Origin: Myxococcales bacterium
GTDB lineage: Bacteria; Myxococcota; UBA727; VGSZ01
DNA length: 64,000 bases
Assembly: GCA_023248635.1 (NCBI GenBank)
Contig: JAHFED010000007.1
Span: forward strand, 62,001-126,000
Reading direction: 5' to 3'
A program made the position numbers and the translations under genes. This document shows positions 15,752 to 24,255 of the stretch, piece after piece (the first letter of the stretch is position 1; every line of letters starts with the position of its first letter). A model generated the notes under the pieces. It did no database searches and was not told the origin of the DNA. It worked only from the letters and a program-made list of their open reading frames with translations.

Positions 15752-16450
15752 ATGTCCGACGACGTCACCGGCCGCTTCGAGCTCCATGTCTTCGTGCAAC
15801 CGTTGGATCCACCTCCAGCGATCGTCGCCGCGTTTCAGCAGGCCTGCGCCAGCGCTCCGACGTCGATGAAAGCCCTGCTCCTGCAGCTGGATTACGTCGA
15901 CCGGGGCTTCGTCTCTGTGCTGCAATCCTCGCGCTACGTCGACGGGGATCTGGCGGCCGCCGTGGCCGCGGTGCAGGCCGACGCCGCGCTGCTCCGCGCG
16001 GCCGGGCTCCAGGTGATCCGCGAAAAAGTCGAAGCCACAGCGACCAATGCCGGTGTGCCCCACAGCGAGAGGGAGGCCGAGGCGACGTCGTCGTCGCGCT
16101 ATTTCGAGTTCCACATGCTCATCGACGGGAGGCAGCGCGCCATCGACGACGACGACCTGGGATCGCTGCGCTCCTTGTCACGCTCCTTTGCAGCCCGGCT
16201 GGCGCGCCCGGTGCCCCTCAGCTTCAACGCCCTCAAGCCGTCGCAGCGCTTCTTGAACCTGCGCGCCGTCGGCGTCGGCATCGAAGCGGCCTCGGCCGTC
16301 GTCGAGGAGCTGCGCGCCGCCGTCGAAGCATCCGGTTTGCTCGAGGTGAAGAAGGTGATCGCCGAGTACATCTGCTTCGACAGCCACCGCGCCGTCGACA
16401 ACGGCTGGCTCGAGCCCCTGGTTGAAGTTCAGGACGCGCCAGCGTCTTGA
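15752..16450 (+). CDS. Hypothetical protein with internally duplicated domain; 3' end inside a repeat
   Basis: The 232-residue protein has two similar halves. Residues about 8-105 start RFELHVFVQ and end GLQVIREKVEA. Residues about 112-222 start RYFEFHMLID, contain QRFLNLRAVGVG, and end GLLEVKKVIAEYICFDSH followed by DNGWLE. I recall an uncharacterised bacterial family with the same closing pattern (QRF..LR ... DS....D.GW), but cannot name it. The last codons, encoding QDAPAS and the stop, are palindromic repeat A (16428-16451), so the repeat sets the C terminus. The ATG at 15752 was chosen because everything upstream in frame is repeat array. Confidence 0.65.
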   Translation: MSDDVTGRFELHVFVQPLDPPPAIVAAFQQACASAPTSMKALLLQLDYVDRGFVSVLQSSRYVDGDLAAAVAAVQADAALLRAAGLQVIREKVEATATNAGVPHSEREAEATSSSRYFEFHMLIDGRQRAIDDDDLGSLRSLSRSFAARLARPVPLSFNALKPSQRFLNLRAVGVGIEAASAVVEELRAAVEASGLLEVKKVIAEYICFDSHRAVDNGWLEPLVEVQDAPAS

Positions 16451-16485
16451 ATCCTGAGAACTTCAAGACGCGCCAGCGTCTTGAG
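16428..16485. repeat. Palindromic repeat A, two units
   Basis: Cores at 16428-16451 and 16462-16485 are spaced by 34 bp. The first overlaps the last 23 bp of the preceding gene and supplies its stop codon. The second lies in the gap before the next gene. Confidence 0.9.
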
Positions 16486-16536
16486 CCGTTGGCAGGTCGA
16501 GGTGACGCCGTCGTCCCAGTCGTGCTCCCATGGCCC

Positions 16537-17208
16537 ATGACCGACGCCGACACTCTGGAAAAACTGCTGGGCCTGCAGGACAAAGCGCAGGGGTCGTCGT
16601 CGTCGACGGCTGCGCGAGCGGCCGCGGGCCAGGAGCGATGGTGCGCCCTGGTGCGGCGCGTGAATCCGCGGCCTTCGTGGTGGGCCTTTCGGCGACGACC
16701 GTTGTGGCAGCAGGCCTTCGACGCCGTCACCGCTCACCGACCACGGTCCCGCCTGATGGAAGCGGTGGTGATCCCCATTTGGATCTGCTGCAACAACAGC
16801 GACGAGCCCGCCGTCGGTCGCTTCGAGCGCAAAGCCCTGTTCTGCGGCGTGCACGACGGCGACGTCGACGAGGAGCTCGAGACCGATGGTGTCCCCGATC
16901 AACTGCTCTTCGTTCGGGGCGAATGCACCGAACGGGGCTGGCTCGCCCCCATCGAAGTCGTCGACAGCGGCGAGCCCACCCTCTTTCGCAACCAGGCCTA
17001 CGCCGTGATCGCCCGCAGCCCGCTCGAGCGCATCGTCGGCATCGACGAGGAGCGCCCGCTGCCACCCCAGCCCGCTCCCACCCAAGCCGTGCCTCCATGG
17101 GACGATGAGGCCGTCAGCGCCGTCGATCTTTCGGGGCTCGACGAGGAGCTGCGGCGGCGCATCGAAAGCGCGCTGGAGGATTTGCGCTTCGACAACGACG
17201 ACGACTGA
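16537..17208 (+). CDS. Hypothetical acidic protein
   Basis: The 223-residue product is not recognised. It has a Trp/Arg-rich central part (SWWAFRRRPLWQQAF near 48-62), a hydrophobic strand VVIPIWICCNNS near 82, then ALFCGVHDGDVDEELETDG and a long acidic C terminus ending in FDNDDD. No signal peptide or membrane helix is evident. The ATG at 16537 was chosen because the upstream in-frame codons come from repeat A. It lies 86 bp after the duplicated-domain gene on the same strand and is possibly co-transcribed with it through the repeat. Confidence 0.6.
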   Translation: MTDADTLEKLLGLQDKAQGSSSSTAARAAAGQERWCALVRRVNPRPSWWAFRRRPLWQQAFDAVTAHRPRSRLMEAVVIPIWICCNNSDEPAVGRFERKALFCGVHDGDVDEELETDGVPDQLLFVRGECTERGWLAPIEVVDSGEPTLFRNQAYAVIARSPLERIVGIDEERPLPPQPAPTQAVPPWDDEAVSAVDLSGLDEELRRRIESALEDLRFDNDDD

Positions 17209-17248
17209 TCCCTCGGTCGCTTGGGTGGCTTGTCACCCGCGCGACTGA

Positions 17249-18868
17249 TCAGTCTGCGGGCCAGGGGTCGTCGCTGGTGTCGGCATCGGGGGTGCCGCCC
17301 TGGGCGATGACGACGTCGCGGAACTGCTCGAGCAGGGCGATGTCGGCCAGGATGTCGGCGTCGCCGTCGCCGTCGTTGGCGGAGTCTTCGTAGTCGGCGG
17401 CGGCGAGCACGAGGCCATCGAGCACCGACGCGGCTTCGTCGGCCTGACCGGCGTGGAAGGCAGTGGCTGCGGCGCGCATGCCGACGACGAGGTTCAACAT
17501 CACGAAGCTCTTCTCGACGATGCGATCGGAGAAGAAGCCGCGGGCCGGCAGCGTGGTGGAGCCGAGCGGATAGTTCGACGACGTCGCCATGATCGTAGGC
17601 TCGCTCGACCCGGGCGCCGAGAACGCGACCCGGACTTCGCCAACCTGCGAGATGTCGCTGGCGTCGAGCGTCGTCGGCATGACCTCGAGCAGGAGCGCCG
17701 AGCCACCACCCCGGCGTCCTTCACCCTCGAAGGTGTCGTCGTCGCTGGTGCGTCCGGCGAGGTAGACCGCGTTCAAGGTCACGTGGCCGCCGTTGCCGCC
17801 GTCGTCGACGACGAAATCCCGCACACCGTAGACGTTGCGGATGGTCCAGTCAGCACCGAGGTCGACGTCGAGAGTGACGTCGAAGGCCACGGGCATCAAG
17901 AAGGTCGAGACCTCCTGCGTGAACACCTCGTCGACGGCAGAGGTGTCGTCGAGGAAGTAGAAGTTCCCATCACCGTCTTCGGCGAGCCCGCGCATGAGCG
18001 CGAGATCGAAGTCGGAGCCGACGCCGACGGTAGTGAGGGGAACGCCCTCTGACACCCAGGTGGCCGCCATCGAGCGAATCGCCCCGGGGTCCGTGTTGCC
18101 GGCGGTGGCGACGCCGTCGGAGAGCAAGATCACCCGGTGTTGGCGCGCGACGTCGAAGGCACCGACGACCTCGGCAAAAGCGCTGTCGAGTCCATCGAAA
18201 ATGTCGGTGGCGCCGTCGGCGACCAGAGCGTTGGCGATGTCGATGATTTCATTGCGGTGACCACCCACCGGCGTCAGGGGCAAAGCGAGCGTGGCAGCGT
18301 TGCTGTAGAGCACGATGGCCAACTGGTCGTCGTCGTCGAGCTCGTTGCTCAAGCGCACCAACCCTTGGCGCACGAAGCCGATGCGATCGTCGGCGCTCAT
18401 CGATCCCGAGACATCGACGGCGAGGGCGAGGGTGAGCGGCGGCCGATCAGCGGGATCGATGACGAGCGGGGAGTTCAAGCCGACCTGCAAGAGCGTGCAA
18501 TCGCTGCCGTCGACGAGGTTGGCCATGGCGCCGAGCATCGCGTGCGGACACACCCGATCGCCGCAGTCGGCCGGCGGCAGGGTCGTGTGGTGCTCGGCGA
18601 AGAAGCCGATGTCGTCGATGTCGCTGGCCGCCGGCACCTGGTTGTCGTCGAGCTCGCTGCGCACGAAGCCGAAGTCGCCGGCGCCGCCGAAGCCGATGTT
18701 GGTGTTCCCTTCGCCTTCGCCTTCGGTTGCGCCTCCGTCTTCGCCTTCGCCTTCGCCCTGGGGGGCGGCCCCGTCGGAGAGCGAGCAGGCGCTCAGCGAC
18801 AAAGGCACCAAGGCCAGGGCCCAGAGGTGAGTGCGGGTGATGCGGGGCAGTCTGTTTTTGTGGTTCAT
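17249..18868 (-). CDS. VWA-domain lipoprotein (YfbK-like)
   Basis: The 539-residue protein has a lipoprotein signal with lipobox LSAC near residue 31. An acidic EGEGEG linker with Gly/Ala follows, typical of surface lipoproteins in this lineage. A von Willebrand A domain from about residue 145 has the MIDAS motif DVSGSMS, a downstream GATDIFDG threonine segment and VILLSDGVATAGN. A beta-rich domain (about 320-450) and a helical C terminus follow. The arrangement resembles YfbK-type VWA lipoproteins that bind partners through a divalent metal. It is monocistronic, and the glycosylase gene is divergent from it. Confidence 0.83.
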   Translation of the reverse strand: MNHKNRLPRITRTHLWALALVPLSLSACSLSDGAAPQGEGEGEDGGATEGEGEGNTNIGFGGAGDFGFVRSELDDNQVPAASDIDDIGFFAEHHTTLPPADCGDRVCPHAMLGAMANLVDGSDCTLLQVGLNSPLVIDPADRPPLTLALAVDVSGSMSADDRIGFVRQGLVRLSNELDDDDQLAIVLYSNAATLALPLTPVGGHRNEIIDIANALVADGATDIFDGLDSAFAEVVGAFDVARQHRVILLSDGVATAGNTDPGAIRSMAATWVSEGVPLTTVGVGSDFDLALMRGLAEDGDGNFYFLDDTSAVDEVFTQEVSTFLMPVAFDVTLDVDLGADWTIRNVYGVRDFVVDDGGNGGHVTLNAVYLAGRTSDDDTFEGEGRRGGGSALLLEVMPTTLDASDISQVGEVRVAFSAPGSSEPTIMATSSNYPLGSTTLPARGFFSDRIVEKSFVMLNLVVGMRAAATAFHAGQADEAASVLDGLVLAAADYEDSANDGDGDADILADIALLEQFRDVVIAQGGTPDADTSDDPWPAD

Positions 18869-19038
18869 GAGCGCTGCGTTGTGCAGGGCCGGTGCCAACG
18901 CTGCGCCCGCGCGGGGCGCCGAAGTCACCCGTGTTTTCGACGACTTCGGCACGGGGCTGCGGTGGAGCCAGCCCGCTGCCGAGATTCTCGCGCCGGATTT
19001 CTGAGGACGCTCCGACCGCGGCGCCCTTAGGCTCGGGC

Positions 19039-19959
19039 ATGAGCTCGTTCAGCATCAGGCCGCTCGGCAGCTCTTCGCTTTCGGCCTCGCGCGCCTTTCT
19101 CGAGGGCTTCACGCCGGCCAGCGGAGGTTCGGCATCCATCGACGAGAGTCTCGCCCTCGCCTTTCGCCTCGACGGCACCTTCGCGCCGGCGGGCGTGCTG
19201 CTGCGACAGGACAAAGACATCGTCGATGGCGACGTCTTTGGGGGCGTGGAGGTCGCCGTCGCCCAAAAACAGGTGGCGCGCATGCTCGGGCTCGACGTCG
19301 ACGCGAACGCTTGGGATCACCTCGCCGATCCCGTGTTGGCGAAGGTGCGCGCAGCCTACGCCGGCTTTCGACCCGTGGCCTTCCCCTCGCCGTGGGAGGC
19401 TGGTGTGTGGGGTCTGCTCGCGCACCGCATCAACATGAAGCAGGCGGCTGGCATCAAACGCAAGGTGGCCGAGGAGCACGGTGACGTCGTCGTCGTCGCC
19501 CGCAAGAGCATTCCCGTCTTCCCTTCACCGCGGCAGGTGCTGGAGATGCCCAGCAGGCCCGTGGCCATTCCCGACGAGAAATGGTTGCGTATCAAGAGCC
19601 TCGCGCAGGCTACCGTCGAAGGTGCGCTCGATCCCGACGAGCTGCGGGCGCTCGCGCCCGACATGGCCATGGCACGGCTGCGCAAGTTGCGGGGCGTCGG
19701 CCCCTGGACCGCCGCGCACATCCACATTCGCGGCGCCGCCACTGTCGATGTGATCTCGCTGGACGAACCGCGGGTACGCCGCGCCGTTCAGCACGCCTAC
19801 GCCCTGAAGACCGAGCCGAACGACGAGCAGATGCACATCCTCTCGGAGGGCTGGCGCCCCTATCGCACGTGGGCGATGGTGCTCCTCGCGATGCATCTCA
19901 ACCGTACAGGAGCATGGACCACGTCGACGAAGAAGGCTGTCGCTTCAACCGTGCGATGA
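19039..19959 (+). CDS. DNA-3-methyladenine glycosylase II-like protein (AlkA/HhH-GPD)
   Basis: The 306-residue protein contains the helix-hairpin-helix LRKLRGVGPWTAAHI and the downstream ISLDEPRVRRA, whose Asp is at the catalytic position of the HhH-GPD superfamily. The preceding FPSPWEAGVWGLLAHRINMKQAA is the AlkA pattern for the helix that opens the glycosylase domain. The enzyme would excise alkylated bases from DNA. The N-terminal 100 residues form the AlkA-type beta domain. The start ATG at 19039 follows GGCTCGGGC without a strong ribosome site, so a different start is possible. It is closely followed (7 bp) by the VOC gene. Confidence 0.8.
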   Translation: MSSFSIRPLGSSSLSASRAFLEGFTPASGGSASIDESLALAFRLDGTFAPAGVLLRQDKDIVDGDVFGGVEVAVAQKQVARMLGLDVDANAWDHLADPVLAKVRAAYAGFRPVAFPSPWEAGVWGLLAHRINMKQAAGIKRKVAEEHGDVVVVARKSIPVFPSPRQVLEMPSRPVAIPDEKWLRIKSLAQATVEGALDPDELRALAPDMAMARLRKLRGVGPWTAAHIHIRGAATVDVISLDEPRVRRAVQHAYALKTEPNDEQMHILSEGWRPYRTWAMVLLAMHLNRTGAWTTSTKKAVASTVR

Positions 19960-19966
19960 TGCGCGC

Positions 19967-20455
19967 ATGAAACCAACCACGACCCTGCGGGTGGCGCGAC
20001 CCAGCGACAACATCGGCGCACTGCTGCGCTTCTACCGCGACGGCCTCGGCTTTCAGGAGATCGGCTCGTTCAGCGACCACGAGGGCTTCGACGGCATCAT
20101 GCTCGGAGTGCCCGGCGCCGCCTACCACCTCGAGCTCACCCACCAGCGGGGCCACAGTGTGGGCCGCGCGCCCACGCGTGATCACTTGCTGGTCTTTTAT
20201 CTGCCCGACGAAGCCCATTGGCAGGCAGCCATCGAGCGGATGGAGCGCCATGGTTTTGCCTCGGTGCCATCGCTGAACCCCTACTGGGACAAAAGCGGGG
20301 TCACCTTCGAAGACGCCGACGGCTATCGCGTCGTGCTGCAGCAGACGTCGTGGCCGCCCTCGAGCGCATCGATCGGCGGTGAGTGCGTGCCGAAGACGCA
20401 CTCACCGCCGCCAGGCGGTGAGCCGGTAGACAATTCACCGCGGCCCAGGCGATGA
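19967..20455 (+). CDS. VOC/glyoxalase-fold protein (YycE-like) with repeat-encoded tail
   Basis: The 162-residue protein has one VOC domain. A beta strand LRVARPSDNIGALLRFYRDG opens it, GFQEIGSF and YHLELTHQ carry likely metal or substrate positions, and VTFEDADGYRVVLQQ is the usual VOC ending. About 27 extra residues (from GGECVP to the stop) follow and are encoded by a palindromic array, so the native stop was probably lost when the repeat entered. It lies 7 bp after the glycosylase gene. Enzymatic role unknown; the family includes lyases, dioxygenases and resistance proteins. Confidence 0.75.
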   Translation: MKPTTTLRVARPSDNIGALLRFYRDGLGFQEIGSFSDHEGFDGIMLGVPGAAYHLELTHQRGHSVGRAPTRDHLLVFYLPDEAHWQAAIERMERHGFASVPSLNPYWDKSGVTFEDADGYRVVLQQTSWPPSSASIGGECVPKTHSPPPGGEPVDNSPRPRR

Positions 20456-20529
20456 ACCTGTAGACAATTCACCGCCTCGCGACGCGCTGTCGGTGGATTC
20501 ACCGACAGCGCGTCGCGACTCGGTGAATT
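20375..20529. repeat. Palindromic array at the VOC-lon junction
   Basis: Three inverted repeats stand side by side. The first has perfect 14-bp arms at 20375-20388 and 20396-20409 (GGCGGTGAGTGCGT). Two direct 30-bp units then share GTAGACAATTCACCGC. The last is a very long hairpin: 19-bp arms at 20477-20495 and 20500-20518 with a GATT loop, extended by a further 9 bp (AATTCACCG, 20466-20474, with CGGTGAATT, 20521-20529). The VOC reading frame runs into the array, and the lon start codon follows 7 bp after it. Confidence 0.9.
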
Positions 20530-20535
20530 CAGCCC

Positions 20536-23460
20536 GTGGCGACGGGAGGCACCAGGCAACTTGCACCGCCTGCCGGAGGTGGAGAAGATGCGGAACTCGT
20601 CGTGTCACCAGACTCGGAGCCGATTTTGTCCTCGTTGTTCCTCCCGTTGCTCCCCCTGCGCGACATCGTGGTTTTCCCCGAGTCGTTGCAAGCCCTTTTC
20701 GTCGGGCGGCCTCGTTCGGTCGCCGCCTTGGAGGCTGCGATCCGGGCCACCGGGCCCGCCGAGCGTCGCATCGTGTTGTCGGCCCAGCGCACGGCCAAGG
20801 CCGAAGAGCCGGGCACCGACGACATCCACGCCATCTGCGCCATCGGCGTCGTGCGCACGCTCTTGCCCCTGCAGAACTCGATGATGAAGGTGCTGGTCGC
20901 CGGCGAAGAGCGGGCCCGCATCAAGCGCTTCATCCCGGCCATCGAAGCCGGCATCAAGCTCGAAGGCAACGGCGTCGAACCCTTCGTTGTCGAGGTCGAA
21001 CGCATTTCTCAGCTCGAAGAAGAGCCCTCCGCCGAAGTCGTCGCCGACCTCATGCCGCGCCTGATGGCCACCTTCGAGGAGTTCGCGCGCCTGTCGAAGC
21101 GGCTGCAGCCCGAGGTGCCCAAGAACGTCGCCGAGATCGTGCACGCCGGGCGCCGCGCCGACGTCATCGCCGGCTACGTCCCCATCCGCCCGCAGGACAA
21201 ACAGGCCCTGCTCGAGCAGATGAGCGTCGAGCTGCGGGTCAAACGCTTGATCGAGCTCATCGACGCCGAGTGCGAAGTCGTGCGCATGCAGCGCAAGGTG
21301 CGCGGGCGTTTCAACAAGAGGCCTGACCAGCAGCGCGATCAGACCACCCCCCCGGCGGCCCCGGCCAGCACCGGCAACGGCGGCGGCGACGACCTCCAAG
21401 ACGAATTCAAGAACGAGCTCAACGACCTCGAGTCCCGGCTCGCCAAGAAGAACCTCACCGTCGAAGCCCGCGAGCGCGTGGCCCGTGAGCTGAAGAAGCT
21501 GCGCATGATGTCGATGATGTCGGCGGAGGCGACGGTGGTTCGCAGCTACCTCGATTGGGTCGCCGCGCTGCCCTGGAAGACCTACAGCGAAGACCCCATC
21601 GACATCTCCACCGCCGAAAAGATCCTCGATGAAGACCACTTCGGCCTGGAGAAGGTGAAGGAGAGAATCCTCGAGCATCTGGCCGTTCAAAAGCTCGTCG
21701 ATCGCATGAAGGGTCCGATTTTGTGTCTGGTGGGACCGCCCGGCGTTGGCAAGACGTCGTTGGCCAAGTCCATCGCTCGTTCGACGGGTCGTGAGTTTGT
21801 GCGGCTGTCCCTGGGCGGGGTGCGCGACGAAGCCGAGATCCGCGGCCACCGCCGCACGTACATCGGCGCCTTGCCGGGCAAGATCATCGCCTCCTTCAAG
21901 AGGGCCGGCACGAGCAATCCCGTGCTGCTCCTCGACGAAATCGACAAAATGTCGACGGACTTTCGCGGCGACCCGGCGTCGGCCCTGCTCGAGGTGCTCG
22001 ACCCAGAGCAAAACCACAGCTTCGTCGACCACTACCTCGACCTCGACTACGACCTGAGCAAAGTACTCTTCATCTGCACCGCGAACTCCCTGACGGGCAT
22101 CAGCGGGCCCCTACAAGATCGGCTCGAAATTATTCGACTTTCAGGATACACCGATCTCGAGAAGCTCGCCATCGCTAAGCAGTATCTGATTCCCAAGCAA
22201 CTGGAGGCAAACGGCCTCGCGCGCTTCGCCGATCCGCCGCCGGGTGCGGTCATCACGGGCATTCCTGCCACCGTCGACGGCGAACCCAACCGGCTGGTCG
22301 CCGCGCGGGTGCAGGTCTCGGGAGCCCACGTCTCCTTCGACGACGGCGGCATCAAGAAGGTCATCCACGGCTACACGCGCGAGTCCGGCGTGCGCAACCT
22401 CGAGCGGGAAATCGGGACCTGCGCGCGCAAGGCCGCCATCGAGCTCTTGAAGCGCGTCGGCGAGGCCGGCGCCACGACGACGACGACGACGACGGCCCCC
22501 ACTGCGAGCCTGCCGCCGCTCGCGGAGATGGTGGCCAAGGTCAAGACCAAGAAGAACATGGAGCCCGCGACCAGCGACGCCGAGACCGACGAAGGTCCTC
22601 CGGTCGAAGCCACCAACGACGTCGAAGAGTTGGCGGCCCGAGCCGACAAAGCGGTCGACGGCGACGACCCCCGCAAGGCGGCCCTGCGGGTGCGCCTCGA
22701 GGCCCAGGAGCTCAAGATCACCGCGGCCAAAGTGCGCGACTACTTGGGCACCGAGCGCTTCGCGCGCCACGACAAAGACATGGTCGACCAAATCGGCGTC
22801 ACCAACGGCCTCGCCTGGACGCAGTTCGGCGGTGAGATGTTGATGACCGAGGTCAGCGTCACCCCCGGGCGCGGCAAGCTCTTGTCGACGGGAAAGCTCG
22901 GCGACGTCATGCAGGAGTCGGCGCAGGCGGCCATGTCTTACGTGCGCGCGCGGGCCAAGCAGCTGGGCCTGAGCCCTGACTTCTACGAGCGCATCGACGT
23001 GCACATCCACGTGCCCGAGGGCGCCACCCCCAAAGACGGTCCGTCGGCGGGCATCACCATTGCGACTTCGCTGGTGAGTGCCGTGACCCGCATTCCGGTG
23101 CGCCACGAGATCGCGATGACGGGTGAGATCACGTTGCGCGGACGCGTGATGGCCATCGGCGGCTTGAAGGAAAAGGCCCTCGCGGCCCACCGCGCGGGTT
23201 GCAAGGTCGTCATCATCCCCGCCGACAACAAGAAGGACTTGCCCGACATCCCCGAGGCCGTGCGCAAGAAGCTGCGCTTCATCCCCGTCGAAACCGTCGA
23301 CGAGGTGTTGAAGGTGGCCCTGGCCGTCGAAGATCCCGAAGCCTTCTTCAAGCGCCTGAACGAGAGCGTCGGCGTCGACGTCTTCGAAGAGAGCGCGTTC
23401 AAGAAAAAGAAGCGCGCCGTCGACGGCGCCGCCGAGGAAGAAGAAGCCAAGGTCCACTGA
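20536..23460 (+). CDS. lon: ATP-dependent protease Lon, with extra insertions
   Basis: The 974-residue protein has the Lon N-terminal domain (about 35-230), the AAA+ module with Walker A GPPGVGKT at 400-407 and Walker B LLLDEIDK, and the peptidase domain with catalytic Ser837 in PKDGPSAG and Lys in GGLKEK. It degrades misfolded and regulatory proteins. It is longer than typical Lon (about 780-820). Low-complexity insertions lie near 270-290 (Pro/Gly/Asp), 562-590 (PPPGAVITG region) and 640-720 (Thr-rich, then acidic), the last between the AAA+ small domain and the protease. The listed start is a GTG; another GTG at 20602 would drop 22 residues. A large hairpin sits just upstream. Confidence 0.93.
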   Translation: MATGGTRQLAPPAGGGEDAELVVSPDSEPILSSLFLPLLPLRDIVVFPESLQALFVGRPRSVAALEAAIRATGPAERRIVLSAQRTAKAEEPGTDDIHAICAIGVVRTLLPLQNSMMKVLVAGEERARIKRFIPAIEAGIKLEGNGVEPFVVEVERISQLEEEPSAEVVADLMPRLMATFEEFARLSKRLQPEVPKNVAEIVHAGRRADVIAGYVPIRPQDKQALLEQMSVELRVKRLIELIDAECEVVRMQRKVRGRFNKRPDQQRDQTTPPAAPASTGNGGGDDLQDEFKNELNDLESRLAKKNLTVEARERVARELKKLRMMSMMSAEATVVRSYLDWVAALPWKTYSEDPIDISTAEKILDEDHFGLEKVKERILEHLAVQKLVDRMKGPILCLVGPPGVGKTSLAKSIARSTGREFVRLSLGGVRDEAEIRGHRRTYIGALPGKIIASFKRAGTSNPVLLLDEIDKMSTDFRGDPASALLEVLDPEQNHSFVDHYLDLDYDLSKVLFICTANSLTGISGPLQDRLEIIRLSGYTDLEKLAIAKQYLIPKQLEANGLARFADPPPGAVITGIPATVDGEPNRLVAARVQVSGAHVSFDDGGIKKVIHGYTRESGVRNLEREIGTCARKAAIELLKRVGEAGATTTTTTTAPTASLPPLAEMVAKVKTKKNMEPATSDAETDEGPPVEATNDVEELAARADKAVDGDDPRKAALRVRLEAQELKITAAKVRDYLGTERFARHDKDMVDQIGVTNGLAWTQFGGEMLMTEVSVTPGRGKLLSTGKLGDVMQESAQAAMSYVRARAKQLGLSPDFYERIDVHIHVPEGATPKDGPSAGITIATSLVSAVTRIPVRHEIAMTGEITLRGRVMAIGGLKEKALAAHRAGCKVVIIPADNKKDLPDIPEAVRKKLRFIPVETVDEVLKVALAVEDPEAFFKRLNESVGVDVFEESAFKKKKRAVDGAAEEEEAKVH

Positions 23461-23754
23461 CCCTGGGCCCCCTTTGGCCCCGCCGGAGGCGTTCTCCGCC
23501 GAAGGCGTCGCTGCGCGCGGCGCGTTCTGCTTCATCCTGCGTCCGCTTGATGTTCGACCGCGTTCTGAATTGGAAGACGCGGGATGATGCCCGTGAAGCG
23601 CGCCCGCGGAACGCGGAGTTGGTGGGGGGCCCCGCGTCCGGCTCCGCCGGCGCGGGGGGAGGTCTGCACCAGACCTCCCAGAAGAGCATCCCCGAGGGAG
23701 ATGAACGAGAGCGCTCCGCGGTCGAAGTTCAGCGAGATCGGGGATCAGACGCGG
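23461..23754. other. Intergenic region between lon and the secreted-protein gene
   Basis: This 294-bp convergent gap carries only repeat pieces. One is a segment at about 23534-23563 also found near 43383. Another is a GC hairpin with 9-bp arms (GGAGGTCTG, 23658-23678) related to the mosaic element at 59566-59714. The third is the 3'-end hairpin at 23688-23745. No gene is supported. Confidence 0.6.
23688..23745 (-). repeat. 3'-end hairpin repeat B, copy 1
   Basis: Read on the minus strand, the element has arms ATCCCCGA and GCTGAAC that pair with GTTCATC (one mismatch) and TCGGGGAT across a symmetric 4x4 internal loop. It begins 9 bp past the stop of the secreted-protein gene. A near-identical copy lies at 44453-44510 and a partial one ends at 43430. 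There is no U tract, so it may be an mRNA 3'-end stabiliser rather than a classical terminator. Confidence 0.75.
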
Positions 23755-24255
23755 CTACTTGACCTTGGCGGTGAACGCGAAGAGCACAGCGCTGCCGCCT
23801 TCGCCGCGGGGACCGCCGACGATGATGGTGCCGCCGTCGGGAACCGCCACCAGCGTGTCGAACTTCAGGGCCTCGATGCCCAGCGAGAAGCGCAGCTTGC
23901 CGCCCGCCTGCCGACCGTGGGCGGCGACGACGAGGAAGCGCTTCTTGTCTTTGCCCTTTTTGGACAGCACCGGAATCTCGAGGCTCACCCGCTCGCCCTC
24001 GGCCACCAGCGAGGTGTGGGCGTCTTTGAGCTGGAAGCTCTTGAAGGGCAGGTTCTTGAGATCTTTGGCCAGCGAGGAGAGGCGTTTGTCGACGACGGTG
24101 GGCGCATTTTCATCGCCTTTTTCGCCTTCGATCACCCGCAGCTCGACGACGTAGCGCTCGGTGGGAGCCGCGGCCAACGCCGACGACGACAGCATCAAAG
24201 CTCCTACGAGCAGCAGGCAGCGCCGCGACATCGAGCCAGACGTGCTTGTGCTCAT
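23755..24255 (-). CDS. Secreted hypothetical protein
   Basis: The 166-residue protein has a signal peptide (basic MSRR then LLLVGALMLSSSALAAA, cleavage about residue 29). A beta-rich mature domain of about 135 residues follows, with repeated strand patterns (RYVVELRVIEGEKG, ERVSLEIPVLSKKGK, RFLVVAAHGRQ, GTIIVGGPRG). No cysteine or known motif is present. It is the last gene of the sigma/anti-sigma operon, overlapping the anti-sigma stop by 4 bp (ATGA). The pattern resembles secreted proteins with secretin-associated or calibration-like beta folds, but no function is claimed. Confidence 0.65.
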   Translation of the reverse strand: MSTSTSGSMSRRCLLLVGALMLSSSALAAAPTERYVVELRVIEGEKGDENAPTVVDKRLSSLAKDLKNLPFKSFQLKDAHTSLVAEGERVSLEIPVLSKKGKDKKRFLVVAAHGRQAGGKLRFSLGIEALKFDTLVAVPDGGTIIVGGPRGEGGSAVLFAFTAKVK

